Assembly (NCBI GenBank): GCA_905235595.1
Contig: CAJOMG010000009.1
Location: forward strand, 44,845-108,844
Length of the DNA: 64,000 bases
Reading direction: 5' to 3'
DNA from: an uncultured Desulfovibrio sp.
Lineage (GTDB): Bacteria > Desulfobacterota > Desulfovibrionia > Desulfovibrionales > Desulfovibrionaceae
The notes under the pieces are model-generated. The model did no database searches. It was not told the origin of the DNA and saw only the letters and a program-made list of their open reading frames with translations. Position 1 is the first letter of the stretch, and each line of letters opens with the position of its first letter. Made by a program: the position numbers and the translations under genes. This document shows, piece after piece, positions 58,796 through 64,000 of this stretch.

Positions 58796-60013
58796 GTGAA
58801 TTGCCCACTACCCGAACGCATGCGCCCGGATGATCTGGCGCATTTTCTGGGCCAGTCACATCTCTCGAGTCGCTTACATTCCCTTATGCAAGCACACCGG
58901 TTGCCGAGTCTTCTTTTTTTTGGCCCTCCTGGTTGCGGTAAATCCACCCTTGCCCTGCTACTGGCCAAACATAGTGGTCGCCCCTATGTGCGGCTCAGTG
59001 CTCCTGAAGCGGGCTTACAGCACCTTCGCCGTTCACTGGCAGGAATGGAAATCCTCATATTAGATGAGTTACACCGTTTTTCCAAAGCACAGCAAGACTT
59101 TTTTTTGCCGTTGGTGGAATCAGGTGAGTTAATCTTGCTGGCAACCACAACAGAAAATCCCTCCTTCAGTGTCACACGCCAGTTGCTTTCTCGCTTACAT
59201 GTGCTGCGCCTGCGCCCTTTGGGTCATGAAGAACTTACAGATCTGGCCCAGCGCGGGGCACAAAACATGGGTCTGGAACTCACCGCTGCAGTGGCAGAGC
59301 TTCTGGCCAATGCTGCCCATGGCGATGCGCGAACCTTACTCAATCTTGTTGAATATGTAACCGCTCTGCCAGATGACAGCCGTGATTATGAACATGTTAA
59401 GGCAGCGTTACCCGAAGTGCTCATCAGACATGACAAAGACGGCGACAAGCACTATGAACTGGCCTCGGCACTTATCAAATCCATCCGAGGTAGTGATGTG
59501 GATGCTGCCCTGTACTGGCTGGCTTGCCTGCTGGAAGGGGGCGAAGATCCGCGTTTTGTCTGCCGCAGGCTCATACTCTCAGCTTCAGAAGATGTGGGTC
59601 TGGCAGATCCATCTGCCCTGCGGTTGGCCGTCGCCTGCCAGCAGGCAGTAGAATTCGTAGGTATGCCTGAAGGGTTTATTCCTCTTGCAGAAACAGTGAC
59701 CTACCTGGCCATGGCGCGCAAAAGCAACTCCGCCTATGGCGGCTATCTCAATGCCCAACGTGAAGTAAAACTCAACGGAGCACTGCCCGTCCCTCTGCAT
59801 TTACGCAATCCATCCACCCAGCTGCAAAAAGAATGGGGCTATGGCAAGGAATACAAATACCCCCATAACTACCCTGACGCATGGATTGCACAGGATTATC
59901 TGCCGCCGGAGCTTGTGGGCAGACGGTTTTACCAGCCCCGGGAACAAGGTGAAGAAGCGCGTCTCTCCCAGTGGTGGCGTAAAATTCATAACATTAAAAA
60001 GTCGGACGTTTAG
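58796..60013 (+). CDS. rarA: Replication-associated recombination protein A (MgsA/RarA AAA ATPase)
   Basis: LPERMRPDDLAHFLGQSHL...LLFFGPPGCGKSTLALLLAKHSG...GSDVDAALYWLACLLEGGEDPRFVCRRLILSASEDVGLADPSAL. Confidence 0.95.
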   Translation: MNCPLPERMRPDDLAHFLGQSHLSSRLHSLMQAHRLPSLLFFGPPGCGKSTLALLLAKHSGRPYVRLSAPEAGLQHLRRSLAGMEILILDELHRFSKAQQDFFLPLVESGELILLATTTENPSFSVTRQLLSRLHVLRLRPLGHEELTDLAQRGAQNMGLELTAAVAELLANAAHGDARTLLNLVEYVTALPDDSRDYEHVKAALPEVLIRHDKDGDKHYELASALIKSIRGSDVDAALYWLACLLEGGEDPRFVCRRLILSASEDVGLADPSALRLAVACQQAVEFVGMPEGFIPLAETVTYLAMARKSNSAYGGYLNAQREVKLNGALPVPLHLRNPSTQLQKEWGYGKEYKYPHNYPDAWIAQDYLPPELVGRRFYQPREQGEEARLSQWWRKIHNIKKSDV

Positions 60014-60015
60014 CC

Positions 60016-60846
60016 ATGCATCCCTATAATGGCCATGGTCCTTTTGAGCAAAAATTTCTTACCGGTGATTGCTACCGTACACATGCCCACCGCCCGGGGA
60101 TTCTCGATGTACTACTGCCATCGTTCAGCTTTTATAGCCGATTATTGGCTGGGCCACTTCGTTGGCTGTGCAATCGTGCAGCAAAAGGACTGTGTGATGA
60201 CGTGGCTTGGGTGTACGCCAGCGTCTGGGTTGCCGACATTCTGGAACGCATGGGTACAACAATTGCTATTGAGGGGATGAACGCCATCAATGCCATGGAT
60301 GGTCCATGTGTATTTGTGGCCAATCACATGAGCACTCTTGAAACGTTCATGCTGCCAGGCATCATCAGACCGCGTAAAAAAATAACATTTGTAGTCAAAA
60401 AAAGCCTGACGACTATGCCTTTCTTTGGCCCGGTCATGCGCTCACGCGACCCTATCGTGGTTGGGCGAAGCAATCCCCGTGAAGACCTGACAGCTGTTCT
60501 GGAAGGTGGACTGGAACGCCTTGGGGAAAACATCTCCATCATTGTTTTTCCACAACATACGCGTTCGCGTACCTTTGACCCCCAGCTCTTCAACACCATA
60601 GGTGTAAAACTGGCAAAAAAAGCAGCAGTGCCTCTTGTGCCACTGGCCCTCAAGACCGACGCCTGGGGACAAGGCAAGAAGATCAAAGAACTAGGTCCCA
60701 TCAAAACCAATCTGACTGTACACTACCGTTTTGGCCAACCACTGCGCGTACAGGGACCAGGCAAGGTTGAACACAATGCCGTATGCCAGTTCATTACCAC
60801 ATGTCTGGACCAGTGGAAGGCATTTGACTGCACCTGTAGCATATAA
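60016..60846 (+). CDS. Lysophospholipid acyltransferase (PlsC-like)
   Basis: GPCVFVANHMSTLETFMLPGIIRPRKKITFVVKKSL (NHxxxxE-like) and FPQHTRS motif. Confidence 0.88.
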   Translation: MHPYNGHGPFEQKFLTGDCYRTHAHRPGILDVLLPSFSFYSRLLAGPLRWLCNRAAKGLCDDVAWVYASVWVADILERMGTTIAIEGMNAINAMDGPCVFVANHMSTLETFMLPGIIRPRKKITFVVKKSLTTMPFFGPVMRSRDPIVVGRSNPREDLTAVLEGGLERLGENISIIVFPQHTRSRTFDPQLFNTIGVKLAKKAAVPLVPLALKTDAWGQGKKIKELGPIKTNLTVHYRFGQPLRVQGPGKVEHNAVCQFITTCLDQWKAFDCTCSI

Positions 60847-60902
60847 CGGAACCGATTCCGTCGTCACATGCGCCTTCCATTAAAGGTAAGGACGATGATA
60901 AA

Positions 60903-61883
60903 TTATGCCGCTTGGTCTTCACCGTCGGTTTGAGATACAGGCGCAGGCTCTCCAAGAATAAGTTGCAACATGCGATCTGAAAGAATGCGCAAATCCGGCT
61001 TGGCAAATTGTGCATCTGCCCCCACAGATTCACATTTTTTTGCCAATGGCTCATTTATCATGGAAGAGAAAATCGCAACCGGCAGCTTCTTGAGAATAGG
61101 ATCCTCCTTAATGCGTTTGCATAGGTTTAGGCCATCCATAAAAGGCATTTCTATATCTGATATTACCCCTTGCACAAATTCGGTAATATCCTTGCCCTCT
61201 TCCTCACACTTTGTACGCAGTGCACAGAGGTAATCCCAAGCCTTCTGCCCGTTTTCAACCTGACGCACATTGAAGCGGCCTTCCTTTCTGAAAAGGTCCA
61301 GCACGAGAGCTCGAATACTGTGAGAATCATCCGCATGCAGAATATTGTATACCTTGCCCTCGCTTTCCTTGCTGATGCTGCCCTCGAAACGTATGGCCAT
61401 ACTGGGTTCAAGCTCGGCAACGATAGCCTCGAGATCCAAAAGGAACACAACCCTGTTTTCCAGACGAACTACACCGACAACAGAACTCTTGCTGGCGTTC
61501 TGCAGGAAATTGCCGGGTGCTTCTACCTCTGTCCAGCTCAAGCGATGGATTCGATCCACCCCAGAGACCAGAAAGGCAGAAAACAGATTGTTAAATTCCG
61601 TTACAATCGTCTTCGCATCAGGGCTTTCAATGGCGCCGATTTCAAGGAACTTTCCCAGATCAATAAGGGGCACAACTCGGTCATTTCTGTGATGAAAAGC
61701 GCCACAGATAGCCGGATGCCGCATTTCCGGCATGGAGGTAATCGGCTGTCTCCGTATAATTTCCACAACTTTAGCTACGTTAACTCCGTAATGGGCCCGG
61801 TACCCATCAGGATGGTCAATGAAGAACTCGACAATTTCCAGTTCGTTTGTGCCGGATTCAAGCAGGATATTGGTTTGGGACAT
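60903..61883 (-). CDS. cheV: CheV-type chemotaxis protein (CheW domain + REC domain)
   Basis: N-terminal CheW-like domain; HADDSHSIRALVLDLFRKEGRFNVRQVENG...VQGVISDIEMPFMDGLNLCKRI REC domain. Confidence 0.93.
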   Translation of the reverse strand: MSQTNILLESGTNELEIVEFFIDHPDGYRAHYGVNVAKVVEIIRRQPITSMPEMRHPAICGAFHHRNDRVVPLIDLGKFLEIGAIESPDAKTIVTEFNNLFSAFLVSGVDRIHRLSWTEVEAPGNFLQNASKSSVVGVVRLENRVVFLLDLEAIVAELEPSMAIRFEGSISKESEGKVYNILHADDSHSIRALVLDLFRKEGRFNVRQVENGQKAWDYLCALRTKCEEEGKDITEFVQGVISDIEMPFMDGLNLCKRIKEDPILKKLPVAIFSSMINEPLAKKCESVGADAQFAKPDLRILSDRMLQLILGEPAPVSQTDGEDQAA

Positions 61884-61975
61884 GTACGAAACCCCCGTTT
61901 ATGCATGGATAACATTCTATCGGCCGAAAAACGGAAATACATTATGGTTTAATGCAGATTACAGACAGCCCCTCA

Positions 61976-63487
61976 CTATGAATTTTCCGTTTTACCAAAC
62001 TCATCGGCGATCCTGACTGCAGAATCCTTTACAGCGAAAAACGCATCCACAATCTTCGGATCAAAATGAGAACCACGTTCCTCAAGAATAATGGCAAAGG
62101 CTTTCTCGTATGGAAAACCCTTCTTATAGCTTCTGTTGGAAACAAGGGCATCAAACACATCAGCCACTGCCATGATGCGGGCGGATAAGGGAATATCCTC
62201 ACCGGAAAGACCACTGGGATAGCCTTTGCCATTCCATTTTTCATGATGGTATGTAGCCAGATTACGCGTTTCTTGGAGATATTCTGCATCAGGAATGGTT
62301 TCCATAATGTTAGAGATAATATTGCCACCCGTCGTTGTGTGGGTCTTCATCAAGGCAAATTCTTCATCTGTCAGCTTCCCTGGTTTATTCAATATTGCAT
62401 CAGGTACATTTATTTTTCCAATATCATGCAATGGTGCAGAATTGACCACATCAGTAATAAACTTATCTGTCAGCTGATCCTTATAAATACCCTCTCGAAC
62501 CATTTCATCCATAATGATCTTTGTATATGCAGCTGTTTTACGAATATGATCACCCGTATTCTTATCCCTGCTTTCTATCATATCGGCAAGCGTAAGAATG
62601 AGTGCACTATGCATCAAAGAAATAGCTTCGTTCTTACTTCGAATATCTTTAATATAACTGACGCTGTCACCTGCCATTTTAACAAATGACTCATATAAAT
62701 TTTCTATTTCGTCGCCGGTACGAATGTTAATTTTACGAATCCACTCTAAACTCCTCTCCATTGACTCTTTAGTATGAAATGCAAATTTATTCGTCGCATA
62801 TGCCATTGTGTTAATAGGTATGATTAAATTTGTATTTGAGAATAAAATAGTAACAATCAAAATGACAATATAACTACATAAAAAGATTGAACTCAGTTTC
62901 AGTAAATATTGCCTTGCCTGAATGCGCAACCAGTCCATAGATATGTCCGCTGCTGCATAGCACTGGCACACTCCTTCACTATCATATACAGGAGCGTATG
63001 CTGTTAAAAGCCACCCATATTTTTCATCTGAGATAATAGGGTCTATTGTGCCCCCAGATAACAAGGTAGGTATGTATTTTTGAAACGCATTGTCAAAAGG
63101 AACAACAGTGCCCGGTTTTTCACCAGCAGAATCCTGAGAATCAAGGTCAAAAACAACATGGCATCCATCTTCTAATATTTTATATACATACAGATATGTT
63201 ATATTTATTGTGCTATTTTTTATATTTGCTAATTTTGTCTTTGTAAGAAGATAATATTTTGCTGATTCACCTTGAGTAATATATTCATTTACCCTATCTG
63301 CATCAATGACACTGGCTGCCAGTTTCGCAACACCAGTCGCAATCTGCTTATTCTGATCTACTGATGTATCAAGAAATATTTTATAACTAATTCCCGCAGA
63401 GCATAATCCAAATATGAATAAAGCAGTTGATAGAAGTAAAATTATTTTTATGCGTAGTGAAAATTTTCTGCATATATTCTCGTTCAT
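61976..63487 (-). CDS. HD-GYP domain c-di-GMP phosphodiesterase with N-terminal TM/sensor region
   Basis: DKNTGDHIRKTAAYTKIIMDEM...APLHDIGKINVPDAILNKPGKLTDEEFALMKTHTTTGGNI...YHHEKWNGKGYPSGLSGEDIPLSARIMAVADVFDAL HD-GYP. Confidence 0.94.
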   Translation of the reverse strand: MNENICRKFSLRIKIILLLSTALFIFGLCSAGISYKIFLDTSVDQNKQIATGVAKLAASVIDADRVNEYITQGESAKYYLLTKTKLANIKNSTINITYLYVYKILEDGCHVVFDLDSQDSAGEKPGTVVPFDNAFQKYIPTLLSGGTIDPIISDEKYGWLLTAYAPVYDSEGVCQCYAAADISMDWLRIQARQYLLKLSSIFLCSYIVILIVTILFSNTNLIIPINTMAYATNKFAFHTKESMERSLEWIRKINIRTGDEIENLYESFVKMAGDSVSYIKDIRSKNEAISLMHSALILTLADMIESRDKNTGDHIRKTAAYTKIIMDEMVREGIYKDQLTDKFITDVVNSAPLHDIGKINVPDAILNKPGKLTDEEFALMKTHTTTGGNIISNIMETIPDAEYLQETRNLATYHHEKWNGKGYPSGLSGEDIPLSARIMAVADVFDALVSNRSYKKGFPYEKAFAIILEERGSHFDPKIVDAFFAVKDSAVRIADEFGKTENS

Positions 63488-63686
63488 AAATTTCATATAT
63501 TTTACTCTAAAAATGTAAAAACGGTATTCATCTATTTTCTCTAGAAATGGCAAAAGGAAGCGCAACCACACATCCTTGCCCAAGGTTTTCCACTAATTGA
63601 CGCGAAAATATCCTCGGGCTGTTTTTTTGTCAAAATACATACTCAGAAGTACACCTTTTGCATACGATTACAGTTCTCGCAAAAAT

Positions 63687-63722
63687 AATGCCCCATAAAG
63701 TTCGGAAAACTTACGGGGCATT
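63687..63722. terminator. Terminator-like hairpin upstream of the HD-GYP gene / right-edge segment
   Basis: AATGCCCC ... GGGGCATT with inner TAA(A)GTT/AACTTA pairing. Confidence 0.45.
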
Positions 63723-63951
63723 AAGAGTAACACTGGTGGGCCCACCAACTACCGAACAAAAGGCGTAACGAACTTAATTTGTTAATATTATTTTATGAAT
63801 TTTTTATTCAATGCCCCCATACTTGCCCCCATTTTTTTCATTTCCCTAAGTTCGTTCTCTACTCTATTATAAAATGAGACCGTTGCATACTGTGAAGTAG
63901 TCCCCATTTCGAACGGACACTCTCTTAAAAATTAGGAGAGGTGCTAGAGAT

Positions 63952-64000
63952 ATGGCTGGAGAGAATTCCAAAATGCAACCTCCGGTGGAGTTGGTTCAGG
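63952..64000 (+). CDS. Start of a truncated ORF of unknown function
   Basis: AGGAGAGG about 10 nt before ATG; MAGENSKMQPPVELVQ... open to window edge. Confidence 0.35.
   Translation, partial: MAGENSKMQPPVELVQ

Noticed and set aside
61917-61924. Sigma-28-like -10 element GCCGATAG upstream of cheV
   Set aside because: No TAAA at the expected 15-nt spacing (closest is 23 nt upstream), so promoter call not supported.
63795-63930. Minus-strand peptide ...YNRVENELREMKKMGASMGALNKKFIK* considered as an integrase C-terminus
   Set aside because: Short, preceded by a stop, and without recombinase catalytic motifs; cannot be supported.

Overview
The window looks like a contiguous chromosomal segment of a Desulfovibrio-like delta-proteobacterium; this is inferred from gene content and was not searched. 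Left to right it contains: a tripartite RND efflux operon (OMF partial, RND, MFP; minus strand); an XdhC-like protein and topA; a TraT-like lipoprotein; a plus-strand four-gene cassette behind an excellent sigma-54 -24/-12 element (VgrG3-like muramidase, GT9 glycosyltransferase, unknown protein, FlgN-like protein); thiE, DUF362, cupin, Mrp ATPase, PfkB kinase, cutA and PHP genes; Trm112, phosphoesterase and Maf genes; an SbcD/Rad50-like (YhaO/YhaN-type) pair whose ATPase is split by a frameshift; a DUF4956 / manB (frameshifted) / manC / PglK-like flippase / asparagine synthase block; a nikKML-type Ni/Co transporter block without local Q/O genes; hslU without adjacent hslV; tpx; an autotransporter relic; a TPR gene with a sigma-54-like promoter and a strongly structured 3' region ending in a terminator; cstA and other membrane proteins; an IS5-type transposase relic beside tRNA-Pro(CGG); a full Che cluster with ParA and HEAT-repeat proteins; rpmB; an unknown 572-aa protein coupled to rsmE, rarA and plsC; cheV; and an HD-GYP protein. 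The best candidates for something undescribed are the sigma-54 muramidase/GT9/FlgN-like cassette, the structured RNA region at about 40.2-40.36 kb, an unannotated 42-aa membrane peptide beside a 28-nt palindrome, and the Che cluster with an Hpt domain that has lost its histidine. No CRISPR array or intact mobile element was seen.
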